Below, piece by piece: positions 1-6,599 of a DNA stretch of 12,254 nt. The notes under the pieces are model-generated. The model was not told the origin of the DNA and searched no databases. It saw only the letters and a list, made by a program, of their open reading frames with translations. The position numbers and the translations under genes are program-made. The DNA lies in assembly GCA_017652345.1 (NCBI GenBank), contig JAGCBE010000153.1, forward strand, positions 1 through 12,254, read 5' to 3'. The DNA comes from Methanobrevibacter sp. (GTDB taxonomy: Archaea > Methanobacteriota > Methanobacteria > Methanobacteriales > Methanobacteriaceae). How positions within the stretch are numbered: the stretch's first letter is position 1; each line of letters opens with the position of its first letter.

Positions 1-49
1 AAATATAATAAGAAACCCCCCCATTCTAGTCGGCTAATTTCCAACCACA

Positions 50-73
50 AGAAAAGGTGCTTATCGCACCAAT
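50..73 (-). terminator. Terminator of the leftward early operon
   Basis: Read on the minus strand just after the last early stop codon, GGTGC (70-66) pairs perfectly with GCACC (60-56) around the loop GATAA, followed by TTTTCTT. This has the form of a short intrinsic terminator. The stem is only 5 bp, so efficiency is uncertain. Confidence 0.6.
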
Positions 74-75
74 TC

Positions 76-276
76 TTATAGACTTTCAACAAACCTTTTT
101 AGATTATATAGGAAATTGTATTCTTCCATTATTTGTGAAATAACACCATCTTCATAAAGCAACTCACTTGTTTTGTTTGCAACTTCAAGCATTTGATTAT
201 GTTTTTCAGCAATTTCATTTTGTCTTTTTACTATTCTTTCTAATAGTTCATTTTTAATGTTATCTTTGATACTCAT
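76..276 (-). CDS. Small hypothetical protein, last early gene (66 aa)
   Basis: I do not recognise this protein. It is 66 residues, highly charged and predicted mostly helical. A Lys/Glu-rich N-terminal half (about residues 5-35) with heptad-like spacing suggests a coiled coil, followed by an amphipathic C-terminal helix (YNFLYNLKRF). The ATG at 276 lies inside the end of the upstream gene (17-bp overlap) and is preceded by GGAG at a usable distance, so it is probably translationally coupled. It is the last gene of the leftward replication operon and is followed at once by a terminator. In phi29 the same position holds gene 1 (a membrane-associated replication protein), but I see no sequence reason to equate them. 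Confidence 0.6.
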   Translation of the reverse strand: MSIKDNIKNELLERIVKRQNEIAEKHNQMLEVANKTSELLYEDGVISQIMEEYNFLYNLKRFVESL

Positions 277-526
277 TTAAGAACTTCTCCATTTCTTCAA
301 AATCTTTTTTGTTTTTCTTTCTTGATACATTTTCCATAACTAGCATATCGCCTTTAACTTTCATATATTTTTTGACAATGCTTGCAAATAACATATAATG
401 TTGGCACATTTTATAATGTTTTGTAAACAAATCTTCTTTTATTGCTTTAGTTATTGGCCTTTCAAAATCATCTTCAGCAATTTGTATGCCATTCTCACTA
501 TATTTAATTTCATAATCTCTTATCAT
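260..526 (-). CDS. Small hypothetical early protein (88 aa)
   Basis: Unrecognised protein of 88 residues. The N-terminal 30 residues look like short beta strands (YEIKYSENGIQIAEDDF). The rest is helical and basic, with a Lys-rich stretch (SRKKNKKDFEEMEKF) near the C-terminus. There are Cys and His residues (MCQHYML) around position 41-47, but no paired zinc-binding pattern. Its ATG overlaps the TGA of the upstream gene (ATGA), the usual sign of coupled translation in a compact phage operon, and the downstream gene starts inside its last codons. Position in the replication operon suggests an early host-takeover or replication accessory role, which is inference only. Confidence 0.6.
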   Translation of the reverse strand: MIRDYEIKYSENGIQIAEDDFERPITKAIKEDLFTKHYKMCQHYMLFASIVKKYMKVKGDMLVMENVSRKKNKKDFEEMEKFLNEYQR

Positions 527-756
527 TTAAACACCTCATTTAATAAATTGTATTCTTCTTGAGTAATTGCTTTTCCTGATAGAAGATATTTTAATTCACC
601 ACGAGTAAACATAAACTTACTTTTGATAATCTCTAATGCTTTAAGTTCTTTTTCAACGATTTCATAATCTTCTTTTTGTTTTCCACCTATAACATAATTA
701 AGTTCTAAATCACCTGCCATATATAGATTTTCTAATGCATCTAAACCTTTACTCAT
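523..756 (-). CDS. Small hypothetical early protein with phage helical motif (77 aa)
   Basis: This 77-residue protein has no assigned function. The central segment DYEIVEKELKALEIIKSK (about residues 30-47) resembles, from memory, a helical motif that recurs in small accessory proteins of many Bacillota phages. A second helix with a turn (ITQEEYNLLNEVF) ends the protein. The start codon overlaps the TGA stop of the DNA polymerase gene as ATGA, so it is read on the same message and probably by reinitiation. It contains no membrane segment or signal peptide. A DNA- or protein-binding accessory role is possible, but nothing in the sequence establishes it. Confidence 0.6.
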   Translation of the reverse strand: MSKGLDALENLYMAGDLELNYVIGGKQKEDYEIVEKELKALEIIKSKFMFTRGELKYLLSGKAITQEEYNLLNEVFK

Positions 757-2444
757 ATATTAATTGTGAAATCAGTATTACTGATTACTATTCCCCCTTT
801 CACTTTCTTCTTGCATTTCTTTGCGTTGTTTAATTTTAGGCCTGCTTTGAAGTTATCAAAGTTGATAAGTTCAGCACATTCTTGTGGACAACCTGCTATT
901 CTTCGTTCTATCTTGCCATTGTCAAGTTGTTTGAGATAGCACTTTGCTTTTAAGGCCTTGAACCTTGTGTAGTGGCCTTCATATTTCCAATACCCTAATT
1001 TCTTTTCATCTACTACATCTTTGAATAAGTCAGGTATTTCGTGGCCTATATAATACACGCTATCAGTATCACAATATAGGAAGTTGTCACCACACCTGTT
1101 CATAAACGATGCTAACTTGCATCTTGCCATTGAAGTGATATAACTAGCCACTTCTTTATAGTAGTAAGTTGTGTTGTTTTCTTCAACTCTATAGATTATG
1201 TTATCATCTATTTCAACAGGTATCTTGGTCATTCTACTATCGTTCATACCAAACTTACCATATAGTGAGTTAAGCATCAATTTGGCCAAACTTCTTTCAA
1301 CATCATTCTTGGCATTCTTTTTAACATCATACCATCTATCTATGTAATCTTTGAATACATATTCGGCCTTCTTCCAACCGACAACTTTTAGTATTTCATA
1401 TTGAGCATCATAGACTAATTCAAATAACCTGAACTCATCTAACCACAAGTAGAGCATCTTGTTTTCAAGGACATCATCATAACTATATTTCCTTGCATAA
1501 CTGAACCCACTTGTATTGCCTATAAATGCGTGTTGCCCATTTCTTACTTTAGCATATTGTACAAAGGCCACCACAATGAATAGATGCCTATTGTCTTTTC
1601 TACCTTCTTCAACTGATTTGTATATCTTGCCTTCTCCTATAGGCATTGGGTTTTCATACATTACTGAAGGATAGAGTGAATTAACATCAAACGATATCAC
1701 ATCATTAAACTCTAAACCTGCATATTTTTGATTAACTTTAGTGATGCCCCCACGATATGACTTTCTTACTATCTCAACAATTTCTTCGTTAGTGTCTTTC
1801 TTCATTTGGTGTTTGCATAATTGGTATTTATCTTGTAACCAATTCTTGTATGCACTACTAGACATTGTGATGCCCTTAACCCCTTTGGCCTGAAGATATT
1901 TGATAAGTTCTACCATTATTCTAACATCATTAGTAATATATTTTATTTCTTCTTCAGGTAATTCTTCTATGGAGTGATAGTTCTTTATTTCGTTGTAATC
2001 GTGTGTTTCATTAAGTTTTTCTATACCAACTAACTTGCCTATGTCACTAATGGACTTTGGGAATAGTTTGTATGAACATTTGAGTTCAATAATACATTTA
2101 TCATTAAACTTAATAGTTATTGAGTATATACTTCCTGTTTCATCAATGATAGATTTGAATGTTTGTTCATCAAATAAATCTTCATCATAGTAGTATCCAT
2201 TTTCTAATAGATACCATAATATGAACTCCCCATCAAATGACAAGTTGTGGAAGTAGATGTCACAAGAACCTAGACTTTTTATGAAGTTTATGAAACTCTC
2301 CATATCAATGCCTAATTGGTCAATGAAATTATCTACTCCCATCAACTTCCATAGATACACTCTTGTTTGGCCTTCCACCATATATTGTTGATATGATGTT
2401 GTTTCAAAGTCGGCACAATATATTGGGTTTTTGGCCTTTCTCAT
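753..2444 (-). CDS. Protein-primed family B DNA polymerase (phi29 gp2-like)
   Basis: Replicative DNA polymerase that starts synthesis from a terminal protein and strand-displaces along a linear genome. At 563 aa it matches phi29 polymerase (572 aa). Exonuclease motifs are intact: Exo I DFE (D12, E14), Exo II HNLSFDGEF (N67, D71) and Exo III YITND (Y169, D173). The YRGG linker motif is at 230-233. Polymerase motif A is DVNSLYPSVM (D253, Y258), motif B KLMLNSLYGKFG (388-399), motif C YCDTDS (D459, D461), with a KxY-type KCY at 501-503. The span between motifs A and B is long enough for the TPR1 and TPR2 insertions that define the protein-primed subgroup. The ATG at 2444 follows AAAGGAG. It lies just downstream of the probable terminal protein gene, the phi29 gene 3-gene 2 order. 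All catalytic residues I can identify are present, so it should be active. Confidence 0.97.
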   Translation of the reverse strand: MRKAKNPIYCADFETTSYQQYMVEGQTRVYLWKLMGVDNFIDQLGIDMESFINFIKSLGSCDIYFHNLSFDGEFILWYLLENGYYYDEDLFDEQTFKSIIDETGSIYSITIKFNDKCIIELKCSYKLFPKSISDIGKLVGIEKLNETHDYNEIKNYHSIEELPEEEIKYITNDVRIMVELIKYLQAKGVKGITMSSSAYKNWLQDKYQLCKHQMKKDTNEEIVEIVRKSYRGGITKVNQKYAGLEFNDVISFDVNSLYPSVMYENPMPIGEGKIYKSVEEGRKDNRHLFIVVAFVQYAKVRNGQHAFIGNTSGFSYARKYSYDDVLENKMLYLWLDEFRLFELVYDAQYEILKVVGWKKAEYVFKDYIDRWYDVKKNAKNDVERSLAKLMLNSLYGKFGMNDSRMTKIPVEIDDNIIYRVEENNTTYYYKEVASYITSMARCKLASFMNRCGDNFLYCDTDSVYYIGHEIPDLFKDVVDEKKLGYWKYEGHYTRFKALKAKCYLKQLDNGKIERRIAGCPQECAELINFDNFKAGLKLNNAKKCKKKVKGGIVISNTDFTINI

Positions 2445-2454
2445 TTATTCTCCT

Positions 2455-3048
2455 TTACTTCTTCCTGACATTATCATCATAGATATTGTCAAACTCTTTG
2501 CCCCTTCTTTCTTTTAAGTATAACTCTAATTTAAGAGTTTGAATGGAGTATTGCCTACCATCTACTTCAGTTACCATATACATATAGGAACTATCCATAA
2601 AGTATTTACTTCTAGTGAAACCTAATTTTTCTTCTTCGGTCATACTATCAAGCATTCTTTGGGCATATTCTTTATCGGCATCAGTAGATGCTTTTTCAAT
2701 GTGGTCTATCCAACTTCCCATTCGTTGTTCAGCACTTTGAAGTGCTAATGTTCGTATGTCCGTTTTAGCGTATTTCCTTAAATTATTAATGAAACTTCTA
2801 TATGCACTTTTGCTAGAAGGGGTAGTTATTTCACCACCCCTTACTGCTTTAGCGTATGTTGAACCAATAAGTTCTAGTTCATCTTCTTTAAGGTTATAGA
2901 GTTCATCACTTGTATCTCCATACATCATAAGTTGTTTCTTCAAACTAGGTAGTCTTTTGATAAGGTCTTGAGTTTGCTTTTCAATAGACTTGGCTTGTTC
3001 TTCAGCACTTAACTTAAGGAAGGAGTTGATATTGAACTTTTTAGCCAT
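2455..3048 (-). CDS. Probable genome terminal protein (phi29 gp3-like)
   Basis: Probable primer protein that becomes covalently attached to the 5' genome ends and supplies the hydroxyl for the first nucleotide. The call rests mainly on synteny: it sits directly upstream of a protein-primed polymerase, exactly where phi29 terminal protein lies. The protein is 197 aa (phi29 has 266), very basic and helical, as expected for a DNA-end protein. A segment SKSAYRSFINNLRKYA (about residues 79-94) is loosely like the N-terminal domain of phi29 terminal protein. Candidate priming Ser, Thr and Tyr residues occur in the C-terminal half (SKYFMDSSYMYMVTE), but I cannot pick one. The start overlaps the upstream stop as TAATG without a clear ribosome binding site, so it is probably coupled. 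An alternative is another basic replication protein. Confidence 0.55.
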   Translation of the reverse strand: MAKKFNINSFLKLSAEEQAKSIEKQTQDLIKRLPSLKKQLMMYGDTSDELYNLKEDELELIGSTYAKAVRGGEITTPSSKSAYRSFINNLRKYAKTDIRTLALQSAEQRMGSWIDHIEKASTDADKEYAQRMLDSMTEEEKLGFTRSKYFMDSSYMYMVTEVDGRQYSIQTLKLELYLKERRGKEFDNIYDDNVRKK

Positions 3049-3425
3049 TAGAATGGTAATTTATCGTTAGGAACTGAAGTTCTATTATAATCAAGAACTA
3101 ATTGTCTTAACTCTTTAGCAGTGATGACATACTTTTTAGTAGTAGTCCATCTACCTTCAATTTTTTCACGAACATTGCAATTTACTTCATAGGTTGCAGG
3201 GAGTGATAGATAAATCATTGTTTCACTTTCTTTTTTGCGAATAAACTTGGCATTCACAATACCTGATGCAACACCATCAATGTCAAATAAGACATATGTT
3301 GGTTTTCTACTCAAGATGTGTGCCTTTAATAATGGAATAAATACCCATTCCTTGCATGTTTCTTTTTCTTGGCTTTCGTTGTTCATAGCCACCCCATTGT
3401 TGTTCATTTCGTTTTCGTTTTTCAT
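3048..3425 (-). CDS. Small early protein, possible ssDNA-binding protein (125 aa)
   Basis: Function not certain. After a Asn/Glu-rich N-terminus, residues about 18-105 form a series of beta-strand-like segments (EWVFIPLL, PTYVLFDIDG, SGIVNAKFIR, TMIYLSLPA, KKYVITAKEL), compatible with a small OB-like fold. The C-terminus NDKLPF resembles the acidic D-x-x-PF tip that SSB proteins use to recruit partners. phi29 encodes its SSB (gp5) just before terminal protein and polymerase, so location also fits. The start is chosen at ATG 3425, 10 nt after AAAGGAG (3442-3436); a TTG at 3431 would add two residues but sits only 4 nt away. It begins well inside the preceding gene, in another frame, and ends TAATG with the next one. 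Another small beta-rich phage protein is equally possible. Confidence 0.5.
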   Translation of the reverse strand: MKNENEMNNNGVAMNNESQEKETCKEWVFIPLLKAHILSRKPTYVLFDIDGVASGIVNAKFIRKKESETMIYLSLPATYEVNCNVREKIEGRWTTTKKYVITAKELRQLVLDYNRTSVPNDKLPF

Positions 3426-3804
3426 CTTCAATTATCTCCTTTACATCAACTAAATCAAACGACTTGAAGGAAGTTGGATAAGCACAATATAGTTCGTATA
3501 GTTGACACACAAGTGTATTAAGGGCATATACACTATCTCTATCAAGTGCTTGCTTTAGGTCTATAACCCTGTTAGTCCAACAATGGAAGTATCCTTTTTT
3601 AATTTCCACATTGAATTGGCTATCATCTAATAATCTCCTGACACCATAGCATATAGCACTGATACCTGCACAAACTTTAATGCCTGTTGTATGTGGCATG
3701 TCAAGTCCATCAGCATGGCCTTTAACTTCAATGTCAGTGTAGATGAAATAATCTTTTTTGGTCTTACCCATAGCGTTGATATAATTGCATCTTACTTCAA
3801 CCAT
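3307..3804 (-). CDS. prp: Prp-family cysteine protease
   Basis: Member of the Prp (YsxB) cysteine protease family, which in Bacillota removes the N-terminal extension of ribosomal protein L27 and in phage 80alpha processes capsid and scaffold proteins. Signature features are visible: VKGHADG with catalytic His30 and VCAGISAICYG with catalytic Cys45, the same arrangement as S. aureus Prp (GHADHG...VCAGASA). A later strand, KGYFHCW, matches the family GGHFHI. The spacing His-Cys is 15 rather than 12 residues, a small insertion. The ATG at 3804 is chosen because AAAGGAG precedes it closely; an upstream TTG (3828) has no such site. The family is about 105 aa; this one is 165, with a basic Gln/Arg/Lys-rich tail read out of frame through the next gene. 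It is the first gene after the early promoter. Confidence 0.85.
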   Translation of the reverse strand: MVEVRCNYINAMGKTKKDYFIYTDIEVKGHADGLDMPHTTGIKVCAGISAICYGVRRLLDDSQFNVEIKKGYFHCWTNRVIDLKQALDRDSVYALNTLVCQLYELYCAYPTSFKSFDLVDVKEIIEDEKRKRNEQQWGGYEQRKPRKRNMQGMGIYSIIKGTHLE

Positions 3805-3831
3805 ATTGTTCTCCTTTTTTTCCTTCAACTT

Positions 3832-3843
3832 ATTATAACATAT
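3832..3843 (-). promoter_or_regulatory. Early leftward promoter (extended -10)
   Basis: On the minus strand ATGTTATAAT gives a consensus -10 TATAAT (3837-3832) with the TGn extension. No good -35 is found 16-18 nt upstream, as tolerated by extended -10 promoters. Transcription would start near 3825, about 10 nt before the AAAGGAG of the prp start. It probably drives the whole leftward operon. Confidence 0.6.
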
Positions 3844-3867
3844 TTTTAATTAAAGGTGGTAGAACTT

Positions 3868-3896
3868 TTTACATTATTTTAATTATATGATATAAT
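3868..3896 (+). promoter_or_regulatory. Late rightward promoter
   Basis: TTTACA (3868-3873), a 17-nt spacer and TATAAT (3891-3896) with a TGA extension form a near-consensus sigma-A promoter. The predicted start, about 7 nt past the -10, falls at 3903, the A of the first late ATG. It closely resembles the right-end promoter at 11383-11410. Confidence 0.75.
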
Positions 3897-3899
3897 TAA
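3879..3899. promoter_or_regulatory. Perfect 21-bp palindrome over the late -10 box (operator candidate)
   Basis: TTAATTATAT (3879-3888), a central G and ATATAATTAA (3890-3899) form a perfect dyad with 10-bp arms. It covers the late -10 box and lies upstream of the predicted start, so it should act as DNA (repressor or activator site) rather than RNA hairpin. A shorter palindrome TTTAATTAAA lies at 3845-3854. Confidence 0.5.
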
Positions 3900-3902
3900 G
3901 GT

Positions 3903-4622
3903 ATGGAAAGATATAGTTTAAGTCATTTTTATGGTGGTGGTGAAACACCTGTAGGTGACTTTCTTGAAGATTTAAAAACATATGTTTCACCAGCCCTTGC
4001 AATGGGTTTAACAGCCACTGCATATAATGAAACACTTACATTTATTGCACATGCTATTTATGGTTATTTTTACAATGATTTAATTGTATATCCAATGGAA
4101 GTTAGTGAAGATTTTAGTATTTTCTTAACAAGAATTGGGTATGATATTAGTGTCAAACTACCATATTGGAATAAGAAATATGCTTATATTAAAAAATTAC
4201 TAACTACTGAAGATTTATCATTATTACAAACAAGTAAGATGACATCATCTTCTAATGATACAACCAAGAGTGCAGGTGGTACATTACAAAAGACTGCCAC
4301 AACTCCAACAGGTGTAAGTACTGATAGTTCAACTGATGAAATTGATATCACTATCGGTTCAGGTGAACATGCAGGTGAGTATGAAATTGACACTACAGGT
4401 TTTGTTGATAAGTACACCAACGCACAACAAAAGTTTGCCAACGCCACTAATGTGGAAGGCACACGCAGTGGTGAAATCTTGCGTGAAGGTAGTATTGATG
4501 ATTTATTAAAAGTGTTAGAAAAATTACCTTCTTCATTTGCTGATGAAATAACCAAAGATTTACAAAAACACTTCATCTTTGATTATGATGGTGAAGAAAA
4601 AGGTATCTATAATGAAGATTAA
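3903..4622 (+). CDS. Probable lower collar protein (phi29 gp11-like), 239 aa
   Basis: Probable tail component that sits between connector and knob. The N-terminal domain (residues 1-110) is helical and ends in EDFSIFLTRIGYDISVKLPYW followed by NKKYAYIKKLLTTEDL. This resembles the phi29-type lower collar pattern of an F-x-x-x-L helix, LxPY and a tyrosine-rich helix. A Ser/Thr/Gly-rich low-complexity stretch (about 115-165) follows, as in phi29 gp11, then a C-terminal helical part (EGSIDDLLKVLEKLPSSF). Length is below phi29's 293 aa. The in-frame TAA just upstream (3897-3899) leaves ATG 3903 as the first start. Unlike every other late gene it has no proper ribosome binding site, and the promoter places the transcript start at or near the ATG. 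It opens the late operon, unlike phi29 where gene 11 follows the connector gene. Confidence 0.6.
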   Translation: MERYSLSHFYGGGETPVGDFLEDLKTYVSPALAMGLTATAYNETLTFIAHAIYGYFYNDLIVYPMEVSEDFSIFLTRIGYDISVKLPYWNKKYAYIKKLLTTEDLSLLQTSKMTSSSNDTTKSAGGTLQKTATTPTGVSTDSSTDEIDITIGSGEHAGEYEIDTTGFVDKYTNAQQKFANATNVEGTRSGEILREGSIDDLLKVLEKLPSSFADEITKDLQKHFIFDYDGEEKGIYNED

Positions 4623-4639
4623 AGAAAGGAAATAAAATT

Positions 4640-5200
4640 ATGATTATTGGTAAAACAAGAACAAATCAACCTGTGGAAGGTGATGGTAATGCTATTGCTT
4701 TAGAATTAACAGGAAAAGATATTGCACCAAAAGATATTAATTCAAGTGGTTCAATTACAGGTAATAGTATTATTGAAAACATGAGTGGATATTCTGCTAG
4801 TATTTCTGGTTCTCTTGGAACAGGACTTACATTAAATGTTGATTATTGTGGTGTAGTAAAAAATGGAAATAAATTGACACTTGCTTTAGCAGGTAGTATT
4901 ACAAGAACAACAGGTGGTGCAACTGCATCTCTAATTGTTGACTTTGGAATTCCAAGTGCCATTGGTACAAAATTATATCCAATGTCAATATCTGGAGTAG
5001 ATGGTTTATCATTTAAAGAATTATATTTAGCAAGTGCTTATAATTCAGGTGTTAAAATTACGACAAGACTAAATAAAACATCTAATACTAACATTGGTTT
5101 AGAGTTTTATAATATGAGTAATATGGTTGAAGAAACTGAATATATCTTTAGATTTGAAGAAACCTTCTTATTAAGTGATAGTTTAATTACAGGAGAATAG
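4640..5200 (+). CDS. Unknown beta-rich structural protein (186 aa)
   Basis: I do not recognise this protein. It is rich in Gly, Ser, Thr, Asn and Ile with few charges. Alternating short strands and turns (YSASISGSLGTGLTLNVDY, NKLTLALAGSITRTTGG, EYIFRFEETFLL) suggest a beta-sandwich or fibre-like virion protein. The N-terminal NQPVEGDGNAIALELTGKDIAPKDINSSGSI pattern of short polar repeats could be a tail or head attachment region. No transmembrane segment or enzymatic motif is visible. It has a clear AAAGGA site before ATG 4640 and lies between the collar-like gene and a small membrane protein gene. In phi29 the protein after the collar is the appendage (gp12, 854 aa); this could be a much shorter receptor-binding or head-fibre protein, which is inference only. 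Confidence 0.55.
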   Translation: MIIGKTRTNQPVEGDGNAIALELTGKDIAPKDINSSGSITGNSIIENMSGYSASISGSLGTGLTLNVDYCGVVKNGNKLTLALAGSITRTTGGATASLIVDFGIPSAIGTKLYPMSISGVDGLSFKELYLASAYNSGVKITTRLNKTSNTNIGLEFYNMSNMVEETEYIFRFEETFLLSDSLITGE

Positions 5201-5210
5201 GAGATAACCT

Positions 5211-5438
5211 ATGGAAACTGCAATTCTTCTTGGAGAAGTTGCATTCTCCACTGCCACTACAAGTATTGTGGCCACATCAGTTGATGCATCACCATTACTC
5301 ACTGCCCTTATTGGTCTTGGAGTTTCCATTGTTACAATGGTGGGTGGTGAGTTAGTTAAGTTCTTGGTGGCCTTCTTCAAGAAGAAAACCAAAGACTTAC
5401 AAGAACCTGAAGATAAACAGGATAAACCAAAGGAGTAA
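5211..5438 (+). CDS. Small membrane protein, holin candidate (75 aa)
   Basis: A 75-residue membrane protein. A mildly hydrophobic N-terminal segment (METAILLGEVAFSTATTSIV) is followed by a clear transmembrane helix (about residues 28-55, LLTALIGLGVSIVTMVGGELVKFLVAFF), then KKKTK and a highly charged Lys/Glu/Asp tail. Small size, one or two membrane spans and a charged cytoplasmic tail are holin-like. phi29 also places its holin just before gp16, with only the lysozyme gene between; here the packaging ATPase gene starts 1 nt after this stop and no lysozyme intervenes. AGGAG precedes the ATG. No signature proves lysis function, and another membrane role is possible. Confidence 0.5.
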   Translation: METAILLGEVAFSTATTSIVATSVDASPLLTALIGLGVSIVTMVGGELVKFLVAFFKKKTKDLQEPEDKQDKPKE

Positions 5439-5439
5439 T

Positions 5440-6444
5440 ATGTATTATAATTGCCATGACTTACTAACATACAATAGATTATATAACATGGTAATGGGTG
5501 TTCGTGGTCATGGTAAAACATATTGCTATACCAAGAAGTGTATTGACATAGGACTTGAACAAAAGAAAATATCGTTTGCAGTTCTTGTTAGATACAAAGA
5601 AGATATGCTTGCCATCAAAGATGATTGGTGGGCAATAGTAGAACATCTCTACCCTGACTATATCTTCTTTACAAAAAGAAATATCATCTATGCCCAAAAC
5701 TCTTTAGAAAGTTTCCCTATTGGTGAGTTCATCATCTTAAGGCAATATCAAAGAGTTAAAAGAAAACCTAGACCAAATGTGCGTATCATTTTCTTTGATG
5801 AGTTCTTAAATGAAGAAAATGACTACCTGCCTAATGAAATTACTGCTTTCACATCAGTGTGTGATAGTATCATTAGGAACAGGGACAATGTTAGATGCTA
5901 CTTGGTATCTAACCACATTAGCGTGTTAAACCCTTACTTCAACTACTTTGGCATTTACCAATTAGGAAAGAGATTTACAAGGGGACAACACGATAGCATA
6001 TTAGAGTTCACCGATAGTGCCGAGTTCATTGAATATAGAAAACAAACCAAGTTTGGTAAATCTATTGAAGGCACTGAATATGGTGAGTACGCTATGATGG
6101 GTAAGTTCTTGCTAGATGATATGACAAATGTTTCCAAAGTTCCTGATAGTGCGTGTCATCATCAGTTCAACCTGATACTTGAAGGAATGCCACTTGAAGT
6201 ATGTATGATGGATAACCTGTTATACATACGCAGGAACAAAGATAAAACTGCCATTGCATATACCCCTTATGTAGATGATGCAGTGTTAGGTGCAATATTT
6301 TGCACTAAATCATTAACTCACTTTGACTTCATAGTAGATAAGTTTACTAAAGATGAAGTGATGTATGAAAGTCTTGAAATCAAAAATGCCATTATTAACT
6401 TTGTGCGTTTCAAGATGGGAACAGGGGCATTTAAAAAAGGTTAG
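5440..6444 (+). CDS. DNA packaging ATPase (phi29 gp16-like)
   Basis: Motor ATPase that drives DNA into the prohead. At 334 aa it matches phi29 gp16 (332). Walker A is GVRGHGKT (20-27) after an N-terminus typical of gp16 (LLTYNRLYNMVMG). Walker B is IIFFDEF (116-122; D120, E121). The following YLPNEITAF, SIIRNRDNVRC, VSNHISVLNPYF and TKFGKSIEGTEYGEY track gp16 segment by segment; R146 coincides with the arginine-finger region. The C-terminal third corresponds to the gp16 vestigial nuclease-like domain. A strong AAAGGAG precedes the ATG. Family members of this type use a packaging RNA (pRNA) in phi29 relatives, but none is certain here. Unlike phi29, the gene precedes the capsid genes. Confidence 0.95.
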   Translation: MYYNCHDLLTYNRLYNMVMGVRGHGKTYCYTKKCIDIGLEQKKISFAVLVRYKEDMLAIKDDWWAIVEHLYPDYIFFTKRNIIYAQNSLESFPIGEFIILRQYQRVKRKPRPNVRIIFFDEFLNEENDYLPNEITAFTSVCDSIIRNRDNVRCYLVSNHISVLNPYFNYFGIYQLGKRFTRGQHDSILEFTDSAEFIEYRKQTKFGKSIEGTEYGEYAMMGKFLLDDMTNVSKVPDSACHHQFNLILEGMPLEVCMMDNLLYIRRNKDKTAIAYTPYVDDAVLGAIFCTKSLTHFDFIVDKFTKDEVMYESLEIKNAIINFVRFKMGTGAFKKG

Positions 6445-6547
6445 TGACTTGATTAGGTATCTTGAACAAATATCACTGCCCCATTGTTGGTGGTATTGGG
6501 TTTGGGCAACTCACCTGATATCTTCTACAAGGTTCACTATATAGAGT

Positions 6548-6578
6548 TTGGGGTAGGTCGTATTCTCCCCTACCCTAA
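6548..6578 (+). other. Stable hairpin upstream of scaffold gene
   Basis: GGGTAGG (6551-6557) pairs with CCTACCC (6569-6575), extended by G-T, T-A and T-A pairs to 10 bp, loop of 11 nt. No T tract follows, so it is not a standard terminator. It ends about 9 nt before the scaffold AAAGGAG site and may act as an RNA processing or stabilising element at the 5' side of the scaffold-capsid message. Confidence 0.5.
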
Positions 6579-6599
6579 CTCACAAGAAAGGAGATTAAA

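Noticed and set aside
1..9. TATAAT at 4-9 as a plus-strand promoter
   Set aside because: The -35 region lies outside the window and transcription would run antisense into the early operon; cannot be judged.
16..22. Run of seven C as a possible functional signal
   Set aside because: An isolated homopolymer beside the window edge; could be a sequencing or assembly artefact and no structure uses it.
523..756. Alternative code with TGA as Trp (Mycoplasma type)
   Set aside because: All genes use TGG for conserved Trp, no gene needs TGA read-through, and TGA ends the polymerase and 77-aa genes in normal ATGA overlaps.
3235..3453. 72-aa plus-strand open frame
   Set aside because: Antisense to prp and the SSB-like gene, no ribosome binding site or promoter; its composition is a reflection of the opposite genes.
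3805..3828. Upstream TTG start for prp (adding 8 residues)
   Set aside because: The ATG at 3804 has AAAGGAG at good distance and the extra residues would be encoded by the ribosome binding site itself.
4184..4576. 130-aa minus-strand open frame
   Set aside because: Antisense to the low-complexity part of the collar-like gene, no initiation signals.
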